The notes under the pieces were generated by a model. The model searched no databases. It was not told the origin of the DNA and worked only from the letters and a program-made list of their open reading frames with translations. From contig JAKOGH010000776.1 in NCBI GenBank assembly GCA_024811115.1, positions 248,001-312,000 on the forward strand: 64,000 bases of DNA. Direction: 5' to 3'. Positions within the stretch are counted from its first letter, which is position 1. Each line of letters opens with the position of its first letter. This DNA is from Terana coerulea (lineage: Eukaryota; Basidiomycota; Agaricomycetes; Polyporales; Phanerochaetaceae). Below are positions 24,001-35,052 of this stretch, one piece after another. The position numbers were made by a program, and so were the translations under genes.

Positions 24001-24962
24001 TCCGCCTTTGTGTAGTAGCTACCGATGGTGGGCGGGATGGAGGGGCCGGTGTGGAAGATGTCGAACGACGTGGTCACTTCTATCGACTCGATAGACTCGA
24101 GGTCGTGATACGACGCGTTGAAATCCAAGTTGGCGGCGGACATCAAGCGTTGTTGCGGAGGGGCGGCTTGTCTGAGGAACATCACCATCACCATCTGAAT
24201 GTATGCCGCACACGCTTCTTCGAGAGGCTGAGGCTCAATCCACGGAGATAAAGAGCTGAGCGGTTCAGAGGAAGGTTGTCGGCCGCGTGGAATCCGATGC
24301 CCTGAGCCGGCTGGTGATTCTGGTGCGCTTGACACCGAAGGCGGCCCAACTGAACGCTTGCCTAGGCTAGACTCCGGTCGCGTGTCGTCCGACCGTCTTC
24401 TCCAGCGAGACGCCATGGCGATCGAAAGTACTTTAAGGATGAAAAGCTGCGACTGGAGCACCTCGGTCATCTTGTAGCCGCTTGCGTCGGTGTTCTGCAA
24501 TATTCGATGTCAATGCAGCCCCGGACGAGCGAAGCACACACGCACCTTGTGAAGTTTCTCCAGAAGCTCCGCCAGCGCATACGCAACAATCTCCAAAGAG
24601 TCCCTTGAGATGTCCACTAATGATTCCACCGCCTGTTGCATTGCTTTGTCGTTCTCCAGTTCCGGAAGCGTGGCGCCGGAATAACAGGGTAGCTAGTTGT
24701 ATGCTTGAGCACTGCATAGACTGAGCAACATGCACTGCAGATATACCTTGTTCTTTAGTCTGTTCACAAGCACCCAGACCATCTTGTGTTGCGGCGTTGG
24801 GGGCGAAGACCCCGCCGAAGTCGCGGTGCTCGCATAGGGCGAACCGTGTGCGAAAGCAGGAGCCGGGCTGGCGACGCTGAGATTCGAGCCATTACTTCTA
24901 TGCACGCGTCCGGTGTTGTGCGCCTGTGTTTGGCCCGCGGCGGAGGCGCGTCGTGCGGGCAT
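15044..24962 (-). CDS. IRA1: RasGAP of the Ira/neurofibromin family (about 2742 aa, 33 exons)
   Basis: Stimulates GTP hydrolysis by Ras and so damps Ras/cAMP signalling. Exon ends on the minus strand: 24962-24747, 24693-24546, 24494-23669, 23614-23310, 23249-23082, 23032-22805, 22733-22677, 22627-22278, 22221-22101, 22047-21798, 21744-21554, 21505-21104, 21051-20596, 20544-20503, 20443-20207, 20155-20138, 20086-19942, 19885-19624, 19576-19538, 19486-19430, 19380-19170, 19114-18758, 18706-18620, 18563-18350, 18301-18203, 18152-18034, 17982-17800, 17740-17527, 17475-17195, 17139-16939, 16897-16423, 16373-15416, 15356-15044. RasGAP domain about residues 1290-1580, with arginine finger in LFRGN (about 1390), FLRFISPA and IAKIMQNLAN. 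A Sec14-like segment (about 1697-1800) and PH-like part follow, then HEAT-like helices. Three introns use GC donors. Exon 2 has one extra base at 24660-24662 between LPCYSGATLPE and LENDKAMQQ. Confidence 0.95.
17741..17799 (-). other. GC-AG intron 27 of the RasGAP gene
   Basis: Donor AAG|GCAAGG, acceptor GTTTCAG; 59 nt. It joins DAIVK to VIRAAKG in phase 0. Confidence 0.75.
21052..21103 (-). other. GC-AG intron 12 of the RasGAP gene
   Basis: Donor CAG|GCAAGC, acceptor ATCACAG, branch-like GACTGATC; 52 nt. It joins VIFLDQ to FTSIVKV in phase 0. Confidence 0.75.
23250..23309 (-). other. GC-AG intron 4 of the RasGAP gene
   Basis: Exon 4 ends AAG, then GCGAGT; the acceptor is TTATTAG. Phase 0 on both sides, and NHARK joins DRGFTQVL as expected from family members. 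No GT donor nearby keeps the frame. Confidence 0.75.
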
Positions 24963-25969
24963 GGCGTCGGGGAAAGAAACGATTTAAGGAGGTTGTCCAG
25001 AGTTCCGAGGATCCGTTGGCGACGGTACCAGAGGTATAATCAAGGAAAGTTACAGCGACGTCCGCGCGTAAGCCAGGGTAACAAGAAGGAGGAGGCGAGG
25101 CAGCGTGCTCGCCGCGTGAAATGAGGCCGACGCCGTCCTGCTCGTCCTTGACAAGTGAAAGGTCGGCGACTCTGCTTGCACTTACAGTCCAGAACCGATG
25201 ATGCTTATGTAAGATTGATGCACCTTCTAATTCAGGGTCGGGAGGCGGCGGCGAGTTGGCCGCAACGCTCGTCTTCACATTTCCGCCTGCGAATGCATTC
25301 GAATTAGTTACTGAGTACCGGAAATTTATGCGTATCTAAGGCATAGCACACGCATGCGACACCATTAATTTCAGTTTTATTATATGGACGACCTGCGAGA
25401 TGGTCGCCAATGGAGTTGGCTACCATCCCCGATTGGAGACCCTGAGCGGTCTACACGTTGCATGAAGCATGGAAACCTGTCTGATTGACTGAGAGACACT
25501 TTAACTGCTTCCGGCTCCGATGTATACGTTAGTGTGGGTAGTAACACGAAACACGATTCGCCTGAGACTTTGCTGCAATGACTGTGCCCTTCTAGCATGT
25601 GTCTAGCTCAACAGGCATGCTCTGTATCTTTTCTAGCCATTCATTGGAAGAGGGAAGAGCAAAGCGGCAATCTAGCATCTTAGCTTCCTGTTGATGAGTG
25701 AACCCTCACATGAATTAACAATGCCCGTTCTCACGCACAATCTTCTCAGGGCAATATCCGCTTCTCAGACGGACGTCTTGTAGAATCGTGAATTGGCTGG
25801 GAATTTGAGTAATTTGGTGGAGGGTGCCCTGACTACCAATCCCAAACTAACGGTGCAGATCAGGAGCCCGAAACTCCGTCAGGCACCGCCCAGGATTAAT
25901 ATCGTGTTGAATATCCTACGTTAAGCTAACCTGGAGTGCCGCTAACTTTAGCTGTGTTGGATGGAATAT
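24963..25969. other. Upstream region of the RasGAP gene
   Basis: About 1 kb. An open frame at 24898-25278 (-) begins with GTG and has no family resemblance; it probably lies in the leader or is chance. No other gene supported. Confidence 0.4.
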
Positions 25970-26290
25970 TTACTCCATGATCGCCAATTCAGCTCCTTCC
26001 TCGAGCATGTACTGCAGTCTGCCGCATGTCTCGGCTAAGGATTTATCGAAACAGGAGTGACAGAGCTTTGTGGCGCCGGTGATTGCCGGGTTTCTCGATC
26101 CGCCGCAGCCGTGTGGGCAGACGATCCCGCCCGCATGGATACCCATCGTCCGACGCCGACATCGACACCGCCGAGCCATCTTTTTCAAACGATAGGCGCT
26201 GTAGACCCACAAGCTGTTGTTTTTGAGTAGACGGAGGACAGCATGCTCGTACACGCGAACGACCCGCTGGCACCACACGGCACGTATCAT
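25970..26290 (-). CDS. Possible small Cys-rich basic protein
   Basis: Not recognised. An open frame from the ATG at 26290 gives 106 residues; an internal ATG at 26179 would give 69. The C-terminal half has a basic start (ARRCRCRRR) and paired cysteines (VCPHGCGG, LCHSCF) that could bind a metal ion, followed by an acidic helix. No intron or promoter evidence supports it, and it may be a chance frame. Confidence 0.3.
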   Translation of the reverse strand: MIRAVWCQRVVRVYEHAVLRLLKNNSLWVYSAYRLKKMARRCRCRRRTMGIHAGGIVCPHGCGGSRNPAITGATKLCHSCFDKSLAETCGRLQYMLEEGAELAIME

Positions 26291-26903
26291 TCGCCCCAGA
26301 GTCACACACAGAAACGAATTAATTCACGGCGACCGGAAGTCCATTCGATTTCACAACAAAATAGCACAATGCCGATAGAGAAGAGTGCGACGGGCTACGA
26401 GAGACAGGGGGCTGTAGGAAGCCAAACTAGCTGTTACGAACTATGACGGGACATATAAAGAAAACGAGACATACGACTTTTAAAAGCCAAAAGAACACGA
26501 AACTAAACGAAACAACACGACGGAGCGGATAGGGGAATCGCGAGACTAGAGGACATGCGTGTCTTGTAGAGGATGGGCGGCTATTGGTTGCTTTCTGATG
26601 GGTGTGTTGTGAGCGAGCGAGGGAAGGGAGTCGGTGGGGGCGTAGTATGCGACGAACGGGACGATGACGAACAGAGAAACGACGAAAGGGGGTATTCCAG
26701 CATGCGAGGACATGGTGCGTGGGGGCATGGCGCGGGCGTGGGGGAACGTGAGATGTGCCAAACAGAAGAGCGCGGGGGAGTGGGGCCGTTCGCAGGCGAG
26801 GGAACAACATATCGAAGAGGAAAACAAAACCAGGCGTTGAGAAAACGAAGGAAAGCCGAAAGCCGAAAGAGTGAGAAAAGCTAATCAAGAAGACGTTTCG
26901 GTA
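26291..26903. other. 3' flank of the RRM gene
   Basis: Purine-rich on the plus strand (GA-rich from 26450 to 26890); most likely 3' UTR of the minus-strand RRM gene. No gene seen. Confidence 0.4.
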
Positions 26904-29900
26904 TCATGGGGCCCGCCGTCGTTCACGAAGAGGCGAGGGGTTCTCGTTCGCGGACTTCCACGAGCCCTGGGAGTGATCCAAGTTCAAGCTCGCGAGGGTA
27001 CCGTTCAGGTCATGCATCGCATCGTGCTCGCGTTCCTGACCGGTGATGTACTGCTCCTGGGACGTCAACGGCTGCGACGGCCGCCTCCCAAGGTCGGGCC
27101 GCGCGATGGGCGCTTCTTGTCTGCTCGCCGCACGGTTGGGCGACGCTTCGCCGAGGTAGGTCGCGAAGGGGCGCGCTGAATTCGGGCGCGAGCCCTGCGC
27201 CGCCGGCGGGGAGATCTTGCCGCTCGCGCTCGTGCTGGACGCCGTGTCGTCGTGCTGGCTCGACGAGTACCACGGGGAGAAGCCCTTCGAGGACGTCGAC
27301 GAGTACGACTGCGCCTGCCCGGGCGACACGGACACGCTGTTCTCTCTGCTTGCCATGTGCTCCGACCCCAAATAGTTCGGGTCCGGAGAGAAGGGGGAGA
27401 ACGCGGAGGCGTTCAGGCCGGATCGCTCGAGCAGTGGCGCGTACGCTTCGTACTGGCTCAACATATCCGCCATGTGCTCAGACGAAGCCGCTTGCAGGAC
27501 GTCGGCGTTGAGAGCGGGAGCTTGGTTTTGGAGCGCATTCAACGATTGTGGAGTGATACCAAACTTCTCCAGGAGCTGCATAGCCTGCTCAGCAGTTAGC
27601 TTGGGAGGATTGTTAGGAGGCATCTGAACCTGATTGTATTGTGCGTTGAACGCGGCCGCTTGTGCCGCCTGTGCGGCTGCTTGCGCTGCTTTGTCTGTAA
27701 GCGATCGATGAGCAGAACATTGAAAGCGCTCGTGCGTGTACGTACACTGACTGCGTCCCCAGCTCAACCGAATCCTACTGCCGCCAATAGGGAAACCTTG
27801 CATCTTCTCGATGGCCCGCTCCGCATCCGGCTTCCGCACAAACTGCACGAAGCCGCAGTGCTTGCCCACGGGCACCTTCGACCTGCAAGAAGGTTAACAA
27901 TAGCCCATGCGGAAGAGGGAGCACGGTGCGCATACGTAATGGATCTCGCCAAAGGGCACGAAGAAGGTCCTGAGAGTATCCTCCGGATATAAGGGGCGAC
28001 AGGCCGCCCACGAACACGGTTGTGTTGTAAGGGTCCGAAGATGTCAACTGTTCACCGTTCGGGCCAATGAGGTTCGAGAGGATGGCGCGAGCCTGCGTGT
28101 GATGCTTCCATGACTCTTCAGGGATGTTGTACCTCTGCGCCATGAGTTGATCCTGCGTGGGTTGTGCGAGACCAGTGGAGATAGAGCTTGGCACGCCTGG
28201 AATCGCAGACGACGGCGTTTGGTTGTTCCCGGGCATCTGCATACCCTTCAAGATGTCTTCCGAAGGCGCTGACGCAAGCGTCGCGGACGACGCGATGCTG
28301 CTCGTTGACGCCAATGAGGGCGCGGACAGTGATGAAGTAGAACCGGGCAGATTCCCGAGCCCGTTGGTGCCGTTCAAGGCGCCGTTCGACAGAAGGCTTG
28401 ACGCTAGGGGCGTCGAGACGCTCTTCGTCCCGTTCGGCAGCGGAAGGGCCATCGCAACCTGTTGCGGGTCCGGCATCTGTGGCATGGAGGACATGCCAGG
28501 GTGATACTGCATCTGTGCGAAGTCCATGCCGGGGAGGCCAGGCATCGGCTTGAATTTGGCGGTCGCCGGAGAGATGCGCACTGCATGGCAGATGTTAGGT
28601 CAGAACGAAAGAACGTGAGGTACAGTGTTCGATACGTACTGGGCCTTGACAGGCAATACAGCCCGTGCATCTCTATCAGTGCGCGCTGCTGATCGGCCTC
28701 ATCCGTGAACCTGCAAACGTAAGTTCAGCGGAGGCTAACATGCCGTAACGGTCGGGCTCACCTGACAAAGCCGTACCCCCTAGAGACGCCTGTTACAGGG
28801 TCGAGCATAATCTTCGCGCTCTTGCAGCTCAGGAAAGGCCGGATGAAGCGAGGCTCCCTGTCGTTGCGCAAGCCCAGAACAGGGTTACGGAAGACCGCGA
28901 CGAGATCGGAGTTGGACACCTCCGGGGCCAAATCGCCGACGAAGATGCTGTACTCCTTCGGGTACTGAGGATTCTGCGCACCAGGTATCGAGATGGTCGG
29001 CGCGTTGAAAGGCGCGGACAGCGGCGCAGTCGGGACGGAGGACGCCCAGTTGAGCGTGAACGGCTTGGAGGAGTTCGGCATCGTCAGGGGCGTGCTGCCG
29101 TTGTTGTTGTTCACCTGCGTGAGCACGGAGGCCGCATGAGCCTGGGAGGGAAACGTGAGGAAGCAGTAGCCTGGGTTGTTCGCCTGTCGTCCCGTTATGG
29201 GATCCGGCGCAGGACGCGGGACCTTGATGCTGACTGGGTCCCAGTTCATGAGGTTGCAGACTTGCTTAGCGTATTCTTCGTCCATCCAAGGTTCGAGCTC
29301 GCCCCACCAGAGTGTAGAGCGTGGAGGGTGTACGGAGTTGGGAGACGGAAGCGACGCGGCTTGGACGTTGGGAACAGACGGTGGACTCGCAGCTTGGTGG
29401 AACTGACGAGCGAGGAAGGCGTCGCGGAAGGCTTCTCTCTCGCGGTCGTTGTATGCGGCCGGAGCAGAGGTGGGGGCAAAGACGGGTGGGGGACGGGGTG
29501 GGGATGCGCGATGGTGGTGGTGGTGGTTAAGAGCCAACTTCTGCTGGGGGGACGGTTGAAGTTGAGGAGGGCCTGTGACGGCCTGTGACATGGAGGGGAC
29601 TTGCTGTCGGTTGCTGTTCATCGTCATGTTCCCTTGCGGGTGGATGCCCATGCCTGGGGCCATTACTGGCCCGGCGGGCTGGCCGTTCAGCGACGGCGGC
29701 GGGGTCCAGCTGTCACCCATGCCACCCGACATGGCCTGAATGGACGGGTTCACGCCGTACATCCGAGGCGCAACGATGTTGTGCTGGCCAGGAAGAGCAT
29801 TGGCCGGCCGGCCGTCTGGACCTACGAGCGTATTGAGCGAGGCAGAGGTGACTGACGCCGACGGGGTGTGATAGAAGCTAGTGGTGGTGACGCTTTCGCG

Positions 29901-30089
29901 GATGTGTGCTTCTCTTTCCCTCTGCTGCTGCTGCTGGTGCTGCTGCTCCCTGCCCTGCTGCCAAAAATCCCTCGCCAAGTCCCTCGCCCCGTACGGTGTC
30001 TGGTTCTGCAGGTTAACGTTCATCTGCAGGTCGCGGGCGTCGAAGCCGAGGTAATCGAATTCGGGTGGGTGAGGATCTTGACGGGACAT
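26904..30089 (-). CDS. NGR1: Three-RRM RNA-binding protein (Ngr1/Nam8/Csx1 group)
   Basis: Predicted to bind AU/U-rich RNA and act in mRNA turnover or splicing. Exons: complement(28762..30089), (28640..28710), (27936..28580), (27746..27875), (26904..27694); about 987 residues. Residues 40-60 are Gln-rich and a His5 run lies near 190. RRM1 (about 258-352) starts TLWWGELEPWMDEEY, a hallmark of this group. RRM2 (from about 379) has IFVGDLAPEV and RGYGFVRF, the latter split by intron 1. RRM3 has TVFVGGLSP, GKHCGFVQF and IGGSRIRLSWGRSQ. The C-terminal third is Ser/Ala/Pro-rich. Exon 3 carries one extra base at about 27984-27987 (ATATCCGGAG), which shifts frame between GGLSPLIS and EDTLRTFFVPFGEIHY; exon 3 is 645 nt where phase demands 644. 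The region upstream of 30089 is CT-rich on the minus strand, fitting a leader. Confidence 0.92.
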
Positions 30090-31441
30090 CTTCTACGGAG
30101 GTGTGAAGAGGCGTCGAAGAGGCTGGTGGTCGAGATCGAAGAGGTGGTGCGCACAAATCGATAACAGCGTCAGGAGTTGACCACGGCGGCGAACGGTATT
30201 GATTTTTGATGCGTCGGGTGCGGCTGGCCAGTGTCTGCCTTGCTACGTCGAAGGCAGAGTCGAGAGTGAAGGAGCAAGAAGCGGCGTCGGGGGAGAAAGA
30301 GACGATAAAAAAAAGATAAAAGCAGCGAACAGCGATGCGTGGACGCAAACGACGAATCAGCGACAAGCGGTGGAGAGCGATCAGAGAAGGGAGGTGGACG
30401 ACAGCGAAACGAGTAGCACGATCGTAGAATATACGAACGTAGAATATAAAGCCCTCGACTCAACGGGGGCGAGGCTCGTTCTGGCGGACAAGGCAGCGCA
30501 GGCGCAGACAGGGCGGGTGCGCGGGTGCGAGCAGGCGAGACAAGTCACACACCCCCGGACGATTGCGCGGGCGGAGTTTGTCCCAATCGAGCACCGTCGG
30601 AGAGTCCGACCGCAACGAGCACGCCCAACACGGCCTCCGCACACCGGACGCTGACACGTAGCACGACTCCGACCGTCGTCGCAGCCTTTTGCGGCACGAT
30701 TGACGCAGATCCCTCCCTCCCATTGTTCCCCGCTTTCAGAAGACCCCTTGTGGCTTTTTTTTACGTACACTCGCCATATGGCCCTGACAGTGACACACCC
30801 TTTGTGGGTCCACGTAGGTCCCCCAGCTCGGGCTTTGCAGGTTTCTCACAGTCTGCCTCGAGGCTGCCTGCAGCCCGAGACGTCTCAAACGAGCCCCGTC
30901 TGCTCCTGCGACCCCCTCGTCGCTTTCCGCCGCCTCAGCGCTGCGCGCGACGGCGCCCCGGGGGTGCGCACCTTGGCGCTGTGGACAATGGATCTAGCCT
31001 AACGCTGATTTCCCACATCCATACTGCATGACAACCTAAGCTGCGTTGGAAATGAACGGTTGATCCTCCGTCCGCTCCGAGTTTCAACCTTCCGTTTACT
31101 AACCTCAATAGGATGCGCGTCCTTGTTTCACCCCGGCGCTGCGGTTGACCGCCACAATGGCATGAGCAGCCCATTGTCGTCAGGACCACAATGGAGAACC
31201 GGGAACTCGGTGAGTCACGGACTTCGCGATGTGAAATGCTCACGTTGACAAGGATGCCTAGAACCGTGGCACCGCGCAAATGGATACATGACCGTTCCCG
31301 ACGAGGTCACAATTGCCATCGCATTAAAGATGTATTGGGCACAGTGACTTGAGCCTGCACCTCGTTCTCCGCTTTGTGCTTACTATCGCACACTAGAAAA
31401 TACACTCGTTCAAGACTGCGAAACGTGTACACCCAAGACCC
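30090..31441. other. Intergenic, 1.35 kb
   Basis: Presumed promoter and leader of the RRM gene, then the 3' flank of the first secreted-protein gene. Short open frames only; no gene supported. Confidence 0.4.
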
Positions 31442-32040
31442 TCAAGCGGCTGGCTGCTGCGTCGGAGGCGACTCGTATTTGAGAACGCACTTGCAATGGT
31501 CACAGCTCAGATTCAGACTCTGACCCGGTCCCGAGAACGTTTCCTCGCAGGTTGGGCTGCCCAGCTGTTGGTTAAAACCGAGGACGCAAGCCGGCTGGAG
31601 CAAGCTGCGCGTGCACTCCGCTTGATTGCATTCGCGACCTTCGAGCACGCATTTGTAGCCGCCGTGACCGGAACCGTCATCGCCCTGCCCTTGCGCAGAT
31701 GCTGCGGGTGGATGGTCAACATATGTATGCGGTGACTAAGTGCACTTCCAAATCCTGTGGGGACTCACTGGTACTGTAGGAGCAGGCCGAAGCTGCCGCT
31801 GAGCGGGTAACATCCGCTGGCATCCCTTGGGCGGCACTAGTATTGGACGACGACGACCCTGTGGTTGGCGAATGAGGTCTTACAAAACACATAAGGCGAG
31901 ACAGACGATCTACCTGTGTGCTGCCGCATTAAAGCCTGGAGGTCATGCACGTCGAGATACCCGCCGATGGCCTTGTCGACCGCACCTGCGGTGCTAGCAG
32001 CAGCTGCGAGGAAGGCGACGAGGGCGAAAAGTTTAACCAT
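31442..32040 (-). CDS. Small secreted cysteine-rich protein, array copy 1
   Basis: Uncharacterised fungal small secreted protein. Exons: complement(31914..32040), (31769..31858), (31442..31701); 158 residues. The signal peptide (VKLFALVAFLAAAASTAGA) is followed by a conserved segment GGYLDVHDLQALMRQH, a Ser/Ala linker with GMPADVTRSAAASACSYS, then a C-terminal domain with eight cysteines ending CDHCKCVLK. Intron positions and phases (both phase 1) are identical in all four copies. It lacks the CA/CG 3' block found behind the other copies. No enzyme motif; a role at the hyphal surface or in interaction with other organisms is only a guess. Confidence 0.85.
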
Positions 32041-32097
32041 GTTTCGTCAGCGGGGTTGTGTGTGCGTATCTGGCCAGTGGATGGCGGAACATCGCTC

Positions 32098-32179
32098 TAT
32101 ATAACCCCTTCATCAGAATCAGGTGGCGTTCACGTTCACTCTGGGATCCATGAAAGAGTAGTGTAGGACCCTTTCCTAC
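32098..32179 (-). promoter_or_regulatory. Promoter of array copy 1
   Basis: TATATA at 32098-32105, about 60 bp before the ATG. Further upstream lie the array-wide motifs CATGGATCC-like (32143-32153) and TAGGAAAGGGTCC (32166-32178, minus-strand reading). Confidence 0.65.
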
Positions 32180-32262
32180 TACGATCCCTGAGGGTCAGGT
32201 GAGTAGCAGCATCCGCCCACTATATTCACGTTGTGAGGTCATTTCCCGAAAGCGTCAATCAA

Positions 32263-32330
32263 ATGTTGCGCGGACACTGAGATTGGGCCGAAAGGTTCCC
32301 GGAAGAATGGAATCAGCTGTCCGTCTGGAG
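32263..32330 (-). repeat. Distal promoter block, array copy 1
   Basis: One of four similar blocks (others at about 33441-33512, 34835-34905, 36001-36080) sharing GAGATT/AAATTAGG followed by GGAATGGAATCA-like sequence, about 230-300 bp before each gene. Confidence 0.6.
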
Positions 32331-32465
32331 CGACTAGCGATTGAAGGGGTGCATGTACGTCTGGCCGCTTAGTTTTCCGGTGCCAAAAGTTCATGCACTA
32401 CAGAGCGCCACCAAGAAAGCTCATGACAATTTGCCCGTAACATATTTCTGTTGGACGCGCAAAGG

Positions 32466-32520
32466 TGGCTGCACGCGCACGCACGCATATACACATGGCT
32501 ACGTCAGAGATATCTTGGGC
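32466..32520. repeat. CA/CG-rich 3'-flank block behind copy 2
   Basis: Alternating purine-pyrimidine tract (GCACGCGCACGCACGCAT) followed by CATGGCTA and CAGAGATATCTTGG, 110-165 bp past the stop of copy 2. Copies behind genes 3 and 4 match. Confidence 0.65.
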
Positions 32521-32630
32521 CCAACGACTTAATTGTAAGACTCCCTTCAAGTTCTCCACTCTTTGTTTCCCACAGCTCACTACAAATCCGTCTCTTCGAG
32601 ATTGTGGAACATATACACCCAAGACAAGCT

Positions 32631-33210
32631 TCAAACAACTGGGGGTTTGTCCGTCGGAGACGGCTTGCGGACGCACACGCAGAAGTCACAGTTCGGATTC
32701 GTGTCCGTGAACGTCGCTTGGCAGTACGGGTCACCCTGTTCGTTCAGAGCGAAAAGACAAGCCTTCTGAAGCAATGTATCCTGGCAACGCGCTTTGTTGC
32801 ATCTGTCGCCGGATAGCTCGCATGGATAGTCATCGTCGCCGGAACCGCCCGGACCCTGTCCTTGTGCAGAAGCTGCATGCAGGTTGATAGTAAGCATACG
32901 TATGCTTTGGTTAATAGTACTTCGTTTGCGGACTCACTAGTGCTGTAGGAGCAGACTGAAGCTGTCGCTGAGCGGGTCACATCGCCTGCCATCCCTTGAG
33001 CGGCACTGGCGTTGGACGACGAGGACCCTGCGACCCAGGAATGAGGACCACGCATAATGCGTATGGTGAGACCGAAACCCTACCTGCGTGCTGCCGCATC
33101 AAGATCTGGAGGTCCTGCACGTTGAGATACCCGCCAACCGGCTTGTCGGCGGCACCTACGGTGCTGACAGCGGCTGTGAGGAAGGCGACGAGAGTGACGA
33201 GCGTGAACAT
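32631..33210 (-). CDS. Small secreted cysteine-rich protein, array copy 2
   Basis: Paralog of copies 1, 3 and 4. Exons: complement(33084..33210), (32938..33027), (32631..32872); 152 residues. Signal peptide FTLVTLVAFLTAAVSTVGA, then GGYLNVQDLQILMRQH, linker GMAGDVTRS, a Gly/Asp stretch (GPGGSGDDD), and an eight-Cys C-terminal domain ending CDFCVCVRK. The first two exons have exactly the same lengths as in copy 1 (127 and 90 nt). Confidence 0.86.
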
Positions 33211-33283
33211 GCTCCGTTAGTGGTGGTGTAAGACAGTCCTATGTGAGTCTCCGAGTCTGGCCAGAAGGTAGCAGCGCGTCGCC

Positions 33284-33362
33284 TCATATAACCTCTCCAG
33301 AATTGAGAGGCGACTACGTCCACTCTTGGATGCATGGAAGATCGGCGTAGGACCCTTTCCTA
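33284..33362 (-). promoter_or_regulatory. Promoter of array copy 2
   Basis: TATATG-type TATA box at 33284-33292 about 75 bp before the ATG, then CCATGCATCC (33328-33337) and TAGGAAAGGGTCC (33350-33362) on the minus strand. Confidence 0.65.
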
Positions 33363-33440
33363 CTACTTACAAGCGCCTGCGAACAGGTGAGTGGCAACAT
33401 CTGTCTCCAGCGTTCATACCATGGAATTTCTTCCCATAGA

Positions 33441-33512
33441 ACTTAATTGAGTGTTACGCGGACGCTGAGATTAGGTCAAAACCTTGCGAGAGAATGGAAT
33501 CATATGTCCGTC
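33441..33512 (-). repeat. Distal promoter block, array copy 2
   Basis: Carries the shared GCGGACGCTGAGATTAGGTC and GAATGGAATCA elements of the array. Confidence 0.6.
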
Positions 33513-33651
33513 TGGAGTAACATAACACACTACGGAATGCGCTGGAAACCACGGAAGCTGACGGCTGGAGACGTTCACCAAATTTGTCAGAGCATATTTC
33601 GGCACACTGGCGGATATGTTTTCTGCTTAGTACTGAATGCACGCAGTTGGT

Positions 33652-33700
33652 TGCACACACGCACGTGCACATACATGGTCATATCAGAGACATTGGACCC
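33652..33700. repeat. CA/CG-rich 3'-flank block behind copy 3
   Basis: CACACACGCACGTGCACATA followed by CATGGTCATATCAGAGA, 100-150 bp past the stop of copy 3. Confidence 0.65.
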
Positions 33701-33801
33701 AGCAACCTAGTAATTGCATTTCCTTTCTCCACTTCGTACTTACGATCGCATGCTAGAAATACATCTCTCCCCGGGGATTGTGACACTTGTACCCGAGACC
33801 T

Positions 33802-34606
33802 TCAAACAGGCGGCAGCTGCGTCGAAGACGTAGTGGGGACGCAAGTGCAACCTTTGCAGCGCGGGTCTTCCTCTACAAACGTCGCTTTGCAGATTAGGTT
33901 GCCCTGGAAGTCCCTCTCTTCGATGCAAGGGTTATGGTCCCTGCTGCCCCAGCACACCTCTTGGTTGCACCCGCCTTGGTCCAGCAAGCATAGAAGCTCG
34001 TCATCGACAACACGCTCCCCATTGAGGACGCAAGTACAGCCTTGGCAGCGCGGGTTCTCCGCAAACGCCGTTTTGCAGTGTGGCTCGCCCTGCAAGTCCC
34101 TCTCGACAACGCAAGGGTTATGAGCCATGCTGTCCAGGCACTCCATTCTGTTGCACCTGCTAGTGATGCCGCCCAACACACATCGGAACCTGTCCTCGTC
34201 ATCATGATGGGGACCCCCCGTCCCATGCCCATGCCCGTGTCCAACTCCATGGCCAACTCCATGGCCAGGCCCTGCATATAGGTTAATAGTCAACACATTT
34301 ATGATTCGGTTAACTGGACTTTGTTCGCGGACTTACCGGTGCTGTAGAAGCACGCCGCAGCTGCGGTTGAGCGGCTGGCGTTCCCTGGCATCCCTTGGCT
34401 AGCACCAGCGTTGGACGACGACGACGGCCCTGCGACTCTCGAATAAGGACCATACACAGTAAGCATGACGAGACGGAGGACCCACCTGTGTGCTGCCTCA
34501 TCAAGGCCTGGGGGTTCGGTACATCGAGATACGTGGACTTGTCGGCGGCACCTGCGGTGCTGACCGCAGCTGCCAAGAAGGCGACGAGAGCGACGAGCTT
34601 GAACAT
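33802..34606 (-). CDS. Small secreted cysteine-rich protein, array copy 3, with duplicated Cys domain
   Basis: Exons: complement(34486..34606), (34337..34429), (33802..34271); 227 residues, longer than its 152-158-residue relatives because the C-terminal cysteine domain is present twice. The two units share HNPC, ER+DxQG, PRC+GCTCV and similar Cys spacing. A His/Gly linker (GHGVGHGVGHGHGHG) precedes the first unit and could bind metal ions. The mature N-terminus lacks the two glycines of the GGYLDV motif (KSTYLDV), which explains the 6-nt shorter exon 1. Signal peptide FKLVALVAFLAAAVSTAGA. All phases join. Confidence 0.85.
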
Positions 34607-34670
34607 GTTCAGTCAGAGGTGTTGTGTGGCAGTTTGGTGCGAGTGCGGCCCAGACACATTGCCAACGGGC

Positions 34671-34750
34671 TCTATATACCTCCCCCAGAATTTACAAATG
34701 GCCGCATTTACTTTGGGATGCATGGAAGAGTAGAGCCGGACCCTTTCCTA
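34671..34750 (-). promoter_or_regulatory. Promoter of array copy 3
   Basis: TATATAG-type TATA at 34671-34680, about 66 bp before the ATG; CCATGCATCC (34716-34725) and TAGGAAAGGGTCC (34738-34750) upstream on the minus strand. Confidence 0.65.
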
Positions 34751-34834
34751 GTATCACGACCCCTATGAACAGGTGAGTTGCAAAGTTCGTCCCGAAAGTT
34801 CAAAGCTCACAGCATGGGATTCCATGCCAGAGGT

Positions 34835-34905
34835 TTCAATTGAATGTTGCGCAGACGCTGAAATTAGGTCGAAAGCGTCCGGAGAAATGGAGTCACCTGT
34901 CTGCA
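34835..34905 (-). repeat. Distal promoter block, array copy 3
   Basis: Shares GCAGACGCTGAAATTAGGTC and GAAATGGAGTCA with the other copies. Confidence 0.6.
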
Positions 34906-35052
34906 TAGAGTGAGTAGCATGACACAGTATAGACACAGGTACAATCACGGCAGTTCATGACCGATGCCAATTATAGTATTTGAACAGAATTTAAACAGAA
35001 CATATTTTGCTGACCTGACAGATGTATTTGCTGCCGACTACCGAATGCACGC

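Noticed and set aside
24963..25278. Open frame as an N-terminal extension of the RasGAP
   Set aside because: It starts with GTG, has no family similarity, and the ATG at 24962 with MVWVLVNRLKNK nearby fits the known N-terminus.
30935..31279. Minus-strand open frame upstream of the RRM gene
   Set aside because: Starts in GC-rich spacer without ATG context or motif; probably a chance frame.
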